A stretch of 64,000 bases of DNA from NCBI RefSeq assembly GCF_029168945.1, contig NC_083607.1:38921257-38985256 (forward strand), given 5' to 3'. Numbering within the stretch: the stretch's first letter is position 1; each line of letters opens with the position of its first letter. The stretch comes from Cannabis sativa. Its lineage: Eukaryota; Streptophyta; Magnoliopsida; Rosales; Cannabaceae. A program made the position numbers and the translations under genes. Below are positions 36,012 through 47,640 of the stretch, in pieces. The notes under the pieces were generated by a model, which saw only the letters and a list, made by a program, of their open reading frames with translations, had not been told where the DNA came from and searched no databases.

Positions 36012-36019
36012 TATAAAAG
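36012..36019 (+). promoter_or_regulatory. TATA box of the antisense gene in Gypsy-1
   Basis: TATAAAAG at 36012-36019, with a pyrimidine-rich stretch about 30 bp downstream as a plausible start of transcription (36040-36050). It lies about 670 bp before the start codon, most of that distance being a 5' UTR intron. It points into the antisense gene, opposite to gag-pol. Confidence 0.6.
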
Positions 36020-36216
36020 CCACCACCTTTCCTTCATTTCGGTTACTTTCCATTTCTTGTCATTTTTGCTCGAATTTCTCAGAGAGAAAATTCTTCAAAG
36101 TAGCACGAACTGACTTAGCACTTAGACGTTTCTTTCAGTTTTCCAGTGTTTGCCTTCGCCAGTTCTTCTCAACTTTAACTCAACCACATCCAGTACCCCC
36201 AGTTCAACGATCTACT

Positions 36217-36449
36217 GTAAGTTTCTTGCATCCTTAGAAATAACATGCTTTCATTTACTTCGTTCGTTTTCTGGGTTCGTACTCTGAGACTTCTGAGTGT
36301 GTGAGTGTTTTAAGTTCTTTGAGTGTTCTGCTTTATGCTTACTGCTTTAGTTGTAGAATCGCCATTATCATGCCTCTGTTATAATCGTACAGCTTTGTTG
36401 AAGAGAGCCATGTGTTCTTCGTTCAACAATCGCTTAGGGCATAGAATGG

Positions 36450-36487
<38 letters not shown>

Positions 36488-36675
36488 CCACTTTCTGCGA
36501 TTTCACTGCACCCGACACTTGTTCAGGGAATCTCTCTAGGGTTTCCCATGTGACACGTATCCGGAGGGGGCCTCTTTCCAGCGGTTAGGGGACCCCCACT
36601 CCCTTTTTCTTGACTTAAGGTTTGGTTTGGGACCTAACTGCTGGAATTTTCTTTTTCCCTTTTCGTTTTTCACAG
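36217..36675 (+). other. Probable 5' UTR intron of the antisense gene
   Basis: A good donor (ACTGTAAGTTTC at 36214-36225) and a good acceptor (TTTTTCACAG, ending 36675) bracket 459 bp. The start codon follows eight bases after the acceptor. The intron contains T24 directly followed by A14 (36450-36487), a perfect potential hairpin. Confidence 0.55.
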
Positions 36676-36683
36676 AACACGAA

Positions 36684-39600
36684 ATGTCTGCTTCTGGCTC
36701 GAAATCTTCGAAGAAGAGTGGGAAAAGCATGGCCACGGTGGAGGAGGTTTCTCTGGGGCCTGTTGCCCAGGAAGGGTACAAATCCCGCGCGACCGGGTGG
36801 GAAGTGGCTGAGCTTCGATCCACCCTAACTTGTCCTCACCAGCTGGAGAATATTATAGAGGTTGCTGGGATCAAACCCTCCACCTCAGGGACCTACCACC
36901 GGCCTCCTCGCGACTCGGAGACGCCTAATCATAACTATGACGGCTTCGTGGCTTGGAGTCAGACTCATTTGATGGCCGGTGCCATGCTCCCGCTCCAAGA
37001 TTACTTTGTTAATTTCCTTGTATTTGTCGGCCTTGCGCCATACCAACTCATTCCTCAAGCTTACCGCCTGCTCTCAGCTTATTTATTTTTTACACCGCCC
37101 GCGACTGGGGGTCTCCCAGCCCGGCGGAAATTTTATATTTTTACGAACTTGTATCCGTCCCCAAGAAAGGGGACAAACTTAAGGATGGTTTTTATGGGTT
37201 TCGGATTCACCCTGCTAACGAGGGGGTGGTTCCGTATAATAGGCAGACTCACGTTAAGGAGTACCGCCACCGCTTTTTCTTCTCCTCCGGGTTCAGGGCC
37301 GTGGACCACCCGGAGCTTCTCACGGAGTGGGTGCGGATCCCACCTTACCAGCGGACGCCTCCTACTCAGGCTTTTCTCCGAAGGGCCCAAGCCTTTGCCT
37401 CCTATGACCGCGCCGATCTTGATGTCGGGGGCCTAGTCACCACGGAGAATTGTAGGAAGGCCAAACTTATCCTTTCTCACCAATCCGTGGAGGACTCCAA
37501 CCTCTCACGGGTCATCTGCCCCAACGTGAGGGCGCCGGTTGCGGAGAAGGCCTTCCGGGACGAGCTCATTGCCACGGCAGAGAAGAAGTACCAAGATTAT
37601 CTCTACCGGAAGGCCCAGGAGAAAGCATACTCTCAGGCTCAGGCTGCCTCTGGGAGAGGACTTCGCGTGGGGAGTCCGGTGGTGCGAAGGAGCCAAGCCA
37701 TTGCCGGGAAGTCCGAGGCTAAATTTTTTGACAAGATTCTTCAAGAAGAGATTGGGGATCGTCCTGCCAGGAGGCCCCTTCGTATTGAAGATTCTTCCGA
37801 GAAGCAAACTTCCCGGCCACAGCCTTCGGTCCCCGAACCAAACTCGGGGGCTCCCGGTGCTAGCACCTCCGGTGCCGGCGGTAAGTCTCCCTTGATAATT
37901 CGTTATGTTCCTTCCGTTGATGAATACACCAGTCGTAGGCCCGTAGGGTTCGACGAGCGTCTTCGTAGATTTAGGATGCCGTCGACCCAGTGGGGGGATC
38001 GTTTGAAGGAGTTTTATTTTTCGAACTTAGGAGATTACCTAGGTCGGTCCCGGATGGGCTCCGGTCCTCCGGAACCTATTCCCTTAGGTCCCTCTGCTTA
38101 CATAACGTCCAGCTGGTTCCGGCCCTCGGATAGTTATCTCGGAGATGACGCCGACATTAAAGTTCGTGACTTTGCTAGGCCGAATTAGGAAGTTCGGGTA
38201 GGAGTAGTTTATTTGTTGCATCTTGTATGCGGTTCCTCACGGACTTCTAACACTTGCTTATTTTGTGAAACAGTATCTCCATGGATGCCATCCCGGAACA
38301 GCTTGCCGGGGTTCATACTCCCGTGGCTCCTCCGGCCTTTACCTCCTCTCCCCCGGCACCTTCATTGAAGGTTTCTTCCAGCGCTCCCCCCGACACTATT
38401 GACTTAGTGGATGACGAGGAGGTGCTTCCGGGAGAAGGCCAAGGGAAGGGATGGGACTTCTCGAAGGAAGCCGCTGAGGGTGCGGGAGAGCCTCGAGCCC
38501 TTCCGGAGGAAGCAGAGGAGGGCGAGGAGGAGCCTGAAGTAGCTCTGATTCGCAAGCGCAAGGGCAAGATGATTGCCCAGGATGAGCCGAAGAGGCCTCG
38601 GAGAGCCGACACTCCTGCTCATGGTCTGGACGGCGGGGTCTCCCCGATGGAGGAAAATCCTGCTCCTCCCAACATCGTGCTTACCCCGATTCCGGGGGAC
38701 GAGGTGAGGCAGGAGCTTCGCATAGCCAAACACAACTATGCTATGGATGAGTACTCCCGGGGGTATGCCGAAGTGGAAGCCCTTAGGAGGATTCTGCGAG
38801 CTGAGGTTGAGGCGAGCATCAACCACCCGGAATACCAGGATCCGTGGGACCTTAATCTGGACCCCTTATCGGACTGGTTCCGTCGCTTTCTAGGGCCTAC
38901 CTTGGCTCCTTTTGCCGCGGAGATGACCGGCGAGTTCGCTTCTCAGCTCACCCGTTGCGCGCCTAAGCGGTTTGCCACTTGCGCTTCCCTGAACTCCATC
39001 TTCCAGGTCCAGGACCTCAGCCATTCTCTCACGGTGGTAAGTACTTTGCAATTTTCGCGTTTCCTTTTATTGTTTATATTTTATTTTTTCCTTTGAGAAA
39101 TTCCTCCTTATCCTTTCATTACGGTTCAGCTTGCTGCGGAGGCTGGCCGCCTCTCCAAGAACATCATAAACCATGGCTTCGTTTTGTCCGACTTTGGGGA
39201 CATGAACGATGTCAGGAAGGTCCTCCAGGACCTCACAGCGGAGAGGCAGATCTACCAGGAGGCTGTCGAGCGCCAGGAGGCAGCGGCCAAGGCCAAGGAA
39301 GAGGAGGCCAAACGGAGGGAGGCTCAGGCGGAGGCCATGATCCGGGACGAGGCTCAGCGGAGGGACAGGATGGAGGCCCATCATCAGGAGGAACTAAGGG
39401 CTCAAACCGAGGCTGCTGAGAAGGCCAGGCGAGACCTCCGGGAGGCTTTGGATGAAATGGTCGCCAAAGTGAGATCTTTAGAGGAAACTCACCAGGCGGA
39501 CATAGAGTCCAAGGCCGCTCTAGCTGCGGAGCTGAGGGACTTCAAAGAACAATCCATCAGGAAGGCCAAGAGGGCCGAGCTCCTCTCTCCCGTTTCCTGC

Positions 39601-39786
39601 GCCCGTTGTCCGAAGCGCTTCGACGATGGAGTCTACATGGCTTGGTCCAACAACGATCAAAATATCAAGCTTGCTTTTTATCCCAAACCCGAGGAGATGA
39701 TTGCCAAATTTCAGGAAAAGAAGAAGAAGCTTGATGCCGCGCTTGAGGCACGGACTAGACCTCGTCTTCCTCCGCGGGCCGACTGA
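36684..39786 (+). pseudogene. Antisense gene of Gypsy-1 (putative gypsy-type transposon protein, Transposase_28-like)
   Basis: A gene on the strand opposite to gag-pol. It starts at ATG 36684 (MSASGSKSSKKSGK). The first section contains LPLQDYFVNFLVFVGLAPYQ, matching my memory of the plant domain Pfam calls 'putative gypsy type transposon' (PF04195). The frame shifts near 37070-37090; the correct reading then continues as FYELVSVPKKGDKLKDGFYG to TAG at 38186-38188. A further frame runs from 38281 to 39036, then a GT-AG intron of 93 bp (39037-39129), then 39130-39786. The last part is a charged coiled-coil rich in Glu, Arg and Ala (39184-39560). The frameshift and the 38186 stop suggest a damaged copy, unless the latter is removed by splicing. 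The protein's role is unknown. Confidence 0.7.
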
Positions 39787-39950
39787 GCTGCCGTATTATT
39801 GACCCAGATTCTACCCATTTCTTTTATAACTCTTTTTTTTTTGTTTGTACATATTTGCTGCTGCCTTAGAACAATATACATATAGGTAGCAGCCTTTATT
39901 CGAAGGGGAGACAATTATTAAGGCCTGTCCCCGGGCCGTTTATATGTATA

Positions 39951-40097
39951 TGACCTGCCCTTTGGGCTAGGATATTTTTTATGCGATCTTTCTTTTGTCA
40001 CACTTATGTTTCTTAACCTGTCCTTTGGATCAGGATTTTTATACTTATGCTTTTTATTTCTGTGCATATTTTCTGACCTGCCCTTTGGGTCAGGATA
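39951..40097. repeat. Three short tandem units between antisense gene and pol
   Basis: GACCTGCCCTTTGGGCTAGG at 39951, AACCTGTCCTTTGGATCAGG at about 40015 and GACCTGCCCTTTGGGTCAGG at about 40075, spaced roughly 61 bp apart. They lie in the 400-bp gap where the two opposite transcription units converge, so they could form the terminator region of either. Confidence 0.65.
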
Positions 40098-40187
40098 TTT
40101 TACTTAGTTTGTTTTTCTGTTTGTCCGTGCGGCATACCCTAGTACCCCCTGAGTGGCATAGAAACTTTGTTTTTAAGGCACTCAGTT

Positions 40188-41345
40188 TTATTTAACATAG
40201 AGGAGGTATTCATTTGGACGGTACAAACCCTTTGAACAAAATCTAAGTTTTAATTCGCTACTGGTAATATTTCTGAGGTGATCGGCATTCCAGGCTCTTG
40301 GGACGGTGGTTCTGTCCATTCTTTTTAGTTCGTAAGTGCCAGAGCCGATCTCGTTCTCGATCTCATATGGTCCCTCCCAATTTGGCCCAAGTACCCCCAC
40401 TCCGGGTTCTTGGGTGGCTGGAAAAACCCTTCTTAGGACCATTTCCCCAATAGCGAATTTTTTGTTTTTAACCTTGGAGTTAAAATACTTGGTCACCTTC
40501 TTTTGATAAGCAGCCATCCGTATTTGAGACTCATCCCGGAGTTCTTCGACTTGATCCAAAGCTTCTTGGAGCAGTGCCTAATTAGTGGCAGGATCGTAAG
40601 TCGTCCTCCTGTGGGATGGGAATAATGTTTCTACCGGGACCATTGCTTCACAACCATACGCCATTGAGAAGGGTGAGTGGCCGGTTGTGGTTCTGGGGGT
40701 CGTCCGGTAGGCCCACAATACCCTTGGCAATTCTTCAGGCCAGTTATTTTTACAGGCCAGCAGCTTCTTCTTCAAGGTGACCTTTAGGATTTTATTGACC
40801 GCTTCCGCCTGGCCGTTTGTTTGAGGCCTGGCTACCGCGGAGAAGCTTTTCACTACTCCGTGTTGATTGCAGAAGTCAGTAAATTCCTCGCAATCGAATT
40901 GCTTTCCATTGTCTGAGACTATTTTGTGAGGCAAGCCGTATCGACACACTATGTTTTTGATAACAAAGTCCAATGCCTTCTTAGCAGTTATTGTCTTCAT
41001 AGGCTCAGCCTCTGTCCATTTGGTGAAGTAGTCTACTGCTACTATTGCATACTTTACTCCTCCTTTTCCCGTAGGTAGAGACCCGATGAGATCTATTCCC
41101 CAGACCGCGAAGGGCCAGGGGCTGGTCATCAGGGTGATCTCGTTTGGAGGAGCTCTCGGTATGTTCGCGTACCTTTGGCACGAGTCACACTTTTGGACAT
41201 AGTCTATACAATCTTTTTTCATTGTTGGCCAGAAGTACCCTTGCCTCAATATTTTCTTTGAGAGGCTGGGTCCTCCCGTATGATCTCCACAGAACCCTTC
41301 ATGGACCTCCAGCATGATTTGTCTAGCTTCGTGTCCGATACACAC
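40188..41345 (-). pseudogene. Gypsy-1 integrase
   Basis: Minus strand. The H2C2-type start is visible as VHEGFCGDHTGGPSLSKKIL, then CIDYVQKCDSCQRYANIPRA. The catalytic core follows: FAVWGIDLIGSLPTGKGG, IVSDNGKQFDCEEF and RPQTNGQAEAVNKILK, so the D, D and E residues are present. TAG at 40578-40580 interrupts the chain; the same frame then continues through MVLRRVFPATQ and GVLGPNWEGPYEI (a GPY/F-type C-terminal module) to TAA at 40188. At about 41345 the frame shifts relative to the RNase H section upstream. Confidence 0.88.
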
Positions 41346-43290
41346 CTTAAATAAGGCATGCCGAGTCCTCTCCGTAGAGAATTTGGTCCATCATTACATA
41401 ACGATGAGCCCGATACCGAATCTTTCGAGACGGCCCTCTCTTGGGGCAACTCACCTGTGGTTATGTATTTTATGATGGGGACCATCCAGCTGGGTTCTTG
41501 CCCAACCGTTAGTGTGGTCTCTTTTATTTTGATGCTTGGCTCTGCCAAGCGTTCCACTGGTACTACCCCCAGCTCTTCGATTTCACTGTCCGAGGCTAAC
41601 TTAGCCAGACAGTCCGCATGAGCGTTCTTCTCTCGGGGGATTCTTTCTATTTTATAGTCCGTGAACTCGTGGAGCAGTTCTCGGACTATTGTTACGTACG
41701 CGGCCATCCGCTCGCCGCGAGTTTGGTATTCTCCGGATACCTGGTTTACGACCAATTGAGAGTCACTATAGACTTCCACTCTTTTGGCTCCTACAGCTTT
41801 GGCCAATTTCAGCCCTGCTATCAAGGCCTCATATTCGGCTTCATTGTTTGAAGCTGTGAAGTTGAATCGGAGTGCTGCCTGGAGCCGCAATCCAGTAGGT
41901 GATATCATAGCCACTCCGGCTCCCGAACCGTTCTCATTAGAAGCTCCGTCTACAAATACCCTCCAAGTGGGGATTGGTGGTACCGGTGTATTAGCTGTTG
42001 CCTCGTCTTCATTACATTCGGTGATGAAGTCTGCCAAGGCTTGGCCTTTTATGGAAATCTGGGGTACGTAATGTAAGTCGAATTGACTCAGCTCCATCGC
42101 CCACTTGAGGAGTCTTCCGGATGCTTCAGGCTTCTGGAGAACTTGCCGGAGCGGATGATTGGTCAAGATTTTGATCGGATGGGCTTGGAAGTATGGCCTC
42201 AGCTTCCTTGATGCCATCAGGAGGCAGAATACTATTTTTTCAATGACCGGGTACCTTGTCTCGGCCCCTATCATGCGCTTACTGACATAGTACACGGGGT
42301 GCTGAGTTTTTTCTTCCTCCAGGACCAGGGGAGCGCTGACCGCGTGCTCGGAGACGGCCAAGTAAAGGAACAAGTCTTCTCCAAGGACGGGTTTCGATAG
42401 GATAGGAGGTTTGGCCATGTGGTCTTTTAACCTCTTGAATGCCTCCTCGCATTCATCCGACCATTCGAACTTTTGGCATTTCTTCAATACGTTGAAGAAG
42501 GGTATGCACTTGTCCGTGGATCGTGAGATAAAGCGGCTCAGTGCGGCTACCTTTCCGGTCAAGCTCTGCACGTCTTTATGTTTCTTGGGGGATGGCATGT
42601 CCAGGAGGGCTTGGATTTTCTCCGGGTTTGCTTCGATCCCCCTTTGGCTGACTATGAAGCCCAGGAATTTTCTTGACTTGACCCCGAAGGTGCACTTTTT
42701 CGGGTTGAGCTTCATGCCGTATCTCCGGATGACTTCGAAACATTCTTCTAAGTCGCTTGCATGGCTGTTGCACGCTTTGGATTTGACGAGCATGTCGTCC
42801 ACATATACCTCCATGTTCCGTCCCAGGAGGCTTTTAAACATCCGGTTAACCATTCTTTGGTAGGTTGCTCCGGCATTTTTCAGTCCGAAAGGCATGACTA
42901 GGTAGCAGTATACCCCCTTATCGGTCCTGAAGCTAGTGCACTCCTGGTCTGCCGTATGCATTTTTATTTGGTTGTACCCAGCATAGGCATCCATGAAGGA
43001 CAACAGTTTAAATCCAGACGTGGCGTCTACCATTTGGTCGATCCTGGGTAGCGGGAAGCAGTCCTTTGGGCAAGCTTTGTTTAGATCTGTGAAATCTATA
43101 CAAACTCGCCAAGTCCCGTTCGGCTTGGGCACCAGGACCGGATTGGCCAGCCATTCCGGATAGTACACGTCGCAGATCATGCCATTGGACAAAAGTTTGT
43201 CCACCTCTTTCTCCAAGGCCTCGGCTTTCACCGAGTCGAGCGGGCGTCTCTTTTGTTGTACAGGGGGCATGTCAGGCGTCTCTTTGGTTC
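41346..43290 (-). pseudogene. Gypsy-1 reverse transcriptase and dual RNase H
   Basis: Minus strand. RT: WRVCIDFTDLNKACPKDCFP, LSFMDAYAGYNQIKMH, VMPFGLKNAGATYQRMVNRM and the active site YVDDMLVKSK, all intact. A retroviral-type RNase H follows (PVYYVSKRMIGAETRY to about 42060). Then comes a second, archaeal-type RNase H: WRVFVDGASNENGSGAGVAM, ASNNEAEYEALIAGLKLAKA, VYSDSQLVVNQVSGEYQTRG and REKNAHADCLAKLA. The second RNase H is the hallmark of Tat elements. A frameshift near 43285 separates it from the protease side and another near 41345 from integrase. Confidence 0.92.
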
Positions 43291-46018
43291 CACGACCCTT
43301 TCGGATCCTATGCGAGGATCCAACTCATCCTCTTCAGCCTTCTCTATCTCAGGGGACCCCCGGACCATGAGTACTGGTAAGTGGGTGGCAACATTGTAAC
43401 ACTGCCTGGCTTCTCCTTGGTTTCCCCTCACAGTTCCAACTCCGGCTTCCTGGGTAGGGAATTTCAGGCACAGGTGTCAGATTGAAGTAATCGCACCAAA
43501 GTCCACTAGGGCCGGTCGGCCTAGGATCGCGTTGTAGGCTGTTGGACAGTCTACCACCACGAAGGTGCAATACTTAAATGTGCTCTGGGGGGTATCCGGG
43601 CACAGGGTAACCGGGAGCCTTACTTTTCCCATTGGGATTAGCGTCGTCCCGTTAAACCCCGTGAGCTGTGACCCACTAGGCGAGAGGTCCCGGTCGGTCA
43701 ACCCTATCGCAGTGAAGGCTTCTTTGAAGAGCAAGTTCACGGAACTCCCATTGTCAATCAGGACCCTAGCCACCACTTTATTTGCGATGGGGGTCTCTAT
43801 GACCAGCGGGTCGTGGTGAGGAAAACGCACCGTCTTGGCGTCTTCTTCCGTGAACGTTATGGGTTGGTCCATTAGCCGAGGCCTTTGAGCTGGGAGTTGA
43901 GTAACCTCCCACACCTCAATGTGTTTCGCGGCCTCGGCATATCGTTTTCGCTCCTTGCGAGTGTTTCCTCCGATATGGGGACCTCCGGAGATCATGGCTA
44001 CCCGTCCATTAGGCCGGGGCGGTAGCCCGGGGATATTCTGGGTGTCACCTGCGGGAGCAGCTGGAGGCAATACTCCTGCTGTACCCCCTGGCGTTCCCGG
44101 AGGCATACCCCCGGCCACCTGCCCGGGATTAAGGTGGGGCAACCTATTTTTGATCCACTCATAGAGGTGGCCCAAGCGGATAAGATTTTCAATCTCGTCT
44201 TTGAGATTCTTACACTCATTGGTGCTATGACCAATGTCGTTGTGGTACTCGCATCTTTTACTCGGATCTCTCCGGGAGCTATCTTTGTACAGTGGCTGTG
44301 GTCTCCGGTAGTGCGTATTTTGCCTAGTGGCAAAATATACACGTTCCTGGGAGTCCGTGAGCTCTGTGTACTGAGTATATTGGGGTGTGTACCCCTTCTT
44401 TTGGCGCTTCTCTCCCGTTCGGGTGCTGCCCTTGGAGGACCTTTTGCTCCTCGACCCCTGGGTAGGGCCTGTCAAGCTAACAGTCGGGGCCGCCTGTGAA
44501 GGAGCTCGTCCATTCACCCCGGATGGGTTGCCGTAATGGGAAGATGCTGGTGCCAAAGCTTGGCCTTGGCTGTACCCGGGAGTAGCAGAGAATTGTATGC
44601 CACTCACTTGTGGAGTCGCAGTTGGGACAGTGCCCGAGGGCGACACTCCGGGCATGTACCCTGCTATCCCGGTGGGATAGTAACCTCCGTAAGCCACGAT
44701 TTGGGCTTCTTCGAGGTTAATATATTTTTGAACCCTCATCTGGAAGTCCTGGAGGCTAGCAGCACCTTCTTGCTGCAACTCATTCCAGAAGGGAGTTCCA
44801 GTACGGATTCCTGCTTGGAGAAGTGCAAGCTGTTGTCCGTCATCAACCTTCTTGGTCTTCGAGGCCTCTTCGCGGAACCTCTTGATGTAATTCTTCAAGG
44901 TCTCGGTAGGCAGTTGCTTGATGTTGGTCAAGGCGCTAACCTCCAAGTTAACCTTTCTGGCGGCGACAAACTGTCTCCGGAAGTTGGTTTGGAGTTTGTT
45001 CCAACAACCCACGGATCCTGGTTCCAGCTTTTTGAACCACTCCTACGCTGATCCGCTCAGAGTGAGGGGGAAGCACAGGCATTTGGCGTCATTGCTGACC
45101 CGCATGACTGTCATGACACGGTTGAACCGTGACAGGTGGTCACTGGGGTCGGAGTTCCCGGTATATGCCGCCATTTCGGGCATCTTAAAATTTTTAGGGA
45201 GCTCCGCCTCCAGGATGTGCTTGGCACATGGCTCCCGATCCTCGCTGTCCGAGTCGGAGTCGTCTCCCTTCTGCCTCCGGGAGACTCGAGCAATGTCTTT
45301 TCGAAGTATGGCGAGTTCCGCCATAATTCCTTCGTTTAACGCACCCGAGGAAACCACGGGCCTGTATCTTTTCTCAGATCAATGGGAGGACATCTCGTCC
45401 TCTTCTTCCTCTACCCCCTGGTTCCTGGTGCACGGAAACGCTTTTCCGGTCCCCTCGATCCTGAGGGCCAAGACTCCCTCTTTGGAGCTTGCCCCTCTGC
45501 GGACCTTTCCCTTTAGGGAAATCTGAGCGGACCTTTCGCGGATCCTGTACCTTTTTCTTTCGCCCAGGGGTAGAAGTAGGGTTTTTTGTTTGATTTTCCT
45601 CAGCAGGGTGCCTTATAGGGCTAGGTTCCCTAGGCTTTTGCTGCTGGGAATTAGGCGAGGACGTCGCTGGCTCTCCGTCGAGCCCAGCGGCCATTGCCTT
45701 GGGGTGCACGTGAATGCCAGCTGCCTCCATGGCTTTCTGCATGGCTAGCATCACTTCCTGCATTTTTTGATTTTGCGCTTTCTGAGCTTCGATCTCAGCT
45801 TCATGATCGATAGCTTTTTGTCTAAGGAGCACCAACTCCGAGTAACTTCCTCCGTCGTAGGCATACTCGTCGAGGTTTTCCTCGTAGTTCTCGTCGGGAA
45901 CTATTTCTTCTTCTTCTTCCTCGGACTCCTCTGCTGCTCTTGAGGCTACATCTTCCTCATTTGGATCTTGAGCATCTTCCAGAGGGCGAGGATGACGTGT
46001 ACTTCTTGTCTCCACCAT
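43228..46018 (-). pseudogene. Gypsy-1 gag and protease
   Basis: Starts at ATG 46018 with MVETRSTRHPRPL, an acidic N-terminus (46018-45374). A frameshift near 45360-45374 leads to the capsid-like section (KNFKMPEMAAYTGNSDPSDH). TAG at 45043-45045 stands where Gypsy-2 has Gln (AAQEW). The section continues with NIKQLPTETLKNYIKRFREE and a zinc-knuckle variant CEYHNDIGHSTNEC. The protease carries DNGSSVNLLF in place of the usual DTG/DSG, as Tat elements often do, and ILGRPALVDFGAI. TGA at 43477-43479, before HLCLKFPT, interrupts the link to pol. All stops are consistent with C-to-T changes. Confidence 0.88.
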
Positions 46019-46061
46019 TGTCGTGAAGTCGAATGCTTGTTATGCAGCAGCTTTCCTCAGC

Positions 46062-46081
46062 TCTCAATGAAAGCACCAAAA
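46062..46081 (-). other. Gypsy-1 primer-binding region
   Basis: TTTTGGTGCTTTCATTGAGA on the minus strand, directly after the 5' LTR. The identical 20 bases follow the LTRs of Gypsy-2 and Gypsy-3. I cannot assign the matching tRNA. Confidence 0.65.
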
Positions 46082-46857
46082 TGTTGACCGAGATTTTCGG
46101 CAACTATTAGAATATGATTATATTAAAGAGCTGTAAGAAAGTGAGATGACGATTTTTACGTGGTTGGGGCGTTAATGAGCCTTAGTCCACGAGTCTTTGT
46201 TATTAATGGATGTATTTAATACAGATTCCACACTTGAGAGAATATTTTTCTCATAAATACAGAGAATGTTCTTGGAGAGTATTTTCTCTTCTTGCTCTTA
46301 TGCAACCCAAGATTCTCGACCCCATTAAATGAGCTTTGGGGGGGTATTTATAGTGTTTTGGTGGGGTAATCCCTAGAATTGTTCTTATGTATCTGTAAGT
46401 ATCCATAAAGTTGGGTATTTCCAATGAATATACCATGGGTGATGCATGGTCAAATCCCTAGGTGCTGTAGGGTTTTTATGAGGAATGTCCTTTTTGCCTT
46501 GTGATTGACGTGACTCTTCGCAGAGTAGCCGTCGCTAGACTTAAATGATCATTACTGTAGCGCTGTTGTTTGGGGGTTGTGCCGTCAGACTTTATTGCGT
46601 GTTACAGTCCCAACACGCTTCCTCCCATGCGGCATTAAATGCGACTTGATTGCTCAGGAGAGGCCTGACACATCCCGGAGAGGCTTCATGCTATGCGAGC
46701 TTCCGGGAGTACCTTGTATTCCGGGTGCCTCCTCCGGGACCCATGCCCATGGCGCTTCCTTGTGGCGTACAAAGACTTATCAAATATTTACAAGTTATCT
46801 GATCCACGTGTCACATTTCGACTGGTCCACGTATTTTGGGCGAATTCAGGGGCAACA
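46082..46857 (-). repeat. Gypsy-1 5' LTR
   Basis: 776 bp, partner of 34800-35579, same TGTT...AACA ends. The promoter of gag-pol should lie here; on the plus strand CTCATAAATACAGAG and GGGTATTTATAG are visible, the latter reading CTATAAATACCC on the minus strand (near 46345), a good TATA box for the element. Confidence 0.95.
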
Positions 46858-46862
46858 TATAT

Positions 46863-47430
46863 ATTTACAACTTCTACATATTAATAATAAATATATATAA
46901 AAATAAAACATATATATGTACAGATTAATATATACAATATATATACTACAAAATATATTATATACTTTATATATATAAAATACACTACAATATATATATA
47001 TATACAGATAACAAAATATATTATATACTTTATATATAAGATACACTACAATATATACACTACAATACAATATATATAATAATTATATACACAGAAAATT
47101 ATATATATATATACAGATACCAAAATAAGAAAAATCAAAACTCATATACCAAATCATATATACACAAAATATATAAACAGATTTCTATTTTTATATAGAA
47201 AATATATATATATGTATATACACAGATTATCAAATATATACACAGATAAAAAAATTAAAAAAATCAAAACTCATATAACTAAATATTGTATATACACAAA
47301 TATAAACAGATTTTTAAATATATATACCTTTTTTTATATACAAAAATATCATAAATACACATTATATATACAAATTTAAAACCAAACACTATATTATAAA
47401 ATCTAAAATAAAAATAATAATACTTACCTA
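46863..47430. other. AT-rich interior of the CACTA element
   Basis: TATATA-rich with recurring ACAGAT(T/A) words. No gene seen. Confidence 0.5.
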
Positions 47431-47640
47431 AATCACCGGTGGTGGTGGTCGGTGGTTCGATGCCCACTGCTCCGACTATGGTGGTGGTGATGCGTTCGCC
47501 GGTGGTGGTCGGTGGTGCGACGAGGTGGTGGGGGCGGTCGGGGTGAAGGGGGAAAGGGGGTCGGGCTGAGAGGGAAAAGGGGGGAAATAGGGGTTTTGAA
47601 TTTTAGAAAGGAAAAAAGAAAAGTGGGGGAAAAGGGTCTG
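47431..47640 (-). other. GC-rich block near CACTA right end
   Basis: GGTGGTGGTCGGTGG-type repeats followed by a G-rich/purine stretch. By position it may be the transposase gene's promoter or first exon on the minus strand, now separated from it by Gypsy-1; TATTTATAGAGG near 47648 could be part of that promoter. No reading frame is convincing. Confidence 0.3.

Larger units (their letters stand above)
34800..46857 (-). mobile_element. Gypsy-1: Tat-type Ty3/gypsy retrotransposon, complete with both LTRs
   Basis: LTRs at 34800-35579 and 46082-46857, flanked by TATAT on both sides (34795-34799, 46858-46862). On the minus strand the order is 5' LTR, primer site, gag, protease, RT, RNase H, second RNase H, integrase, then an opposite-strand gene, polypurine tract and 3' LTR. 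The duplicated RNase H and the extra gene between pol and the 3' LTR place it in the Tat lineage. Length 12,058 bp. The coding region carries at least three in-frame stops and three frameshifts, so it is not autonomous although its LTRs are young. Confidence 0.93.

Noticed and set aside
44134..45526. Long plus-strand frames (121-202 codons) over gag of Gypsy-1
   Set aside because: They are reverse-strand shadows of the gag-protease reading, which carries recognisable motifs.
47431..47540. Gly/Val-rich reading over GGTGGTGG repeats
   Set aside because: Low-complexity sequence; no start, domain or splice support.
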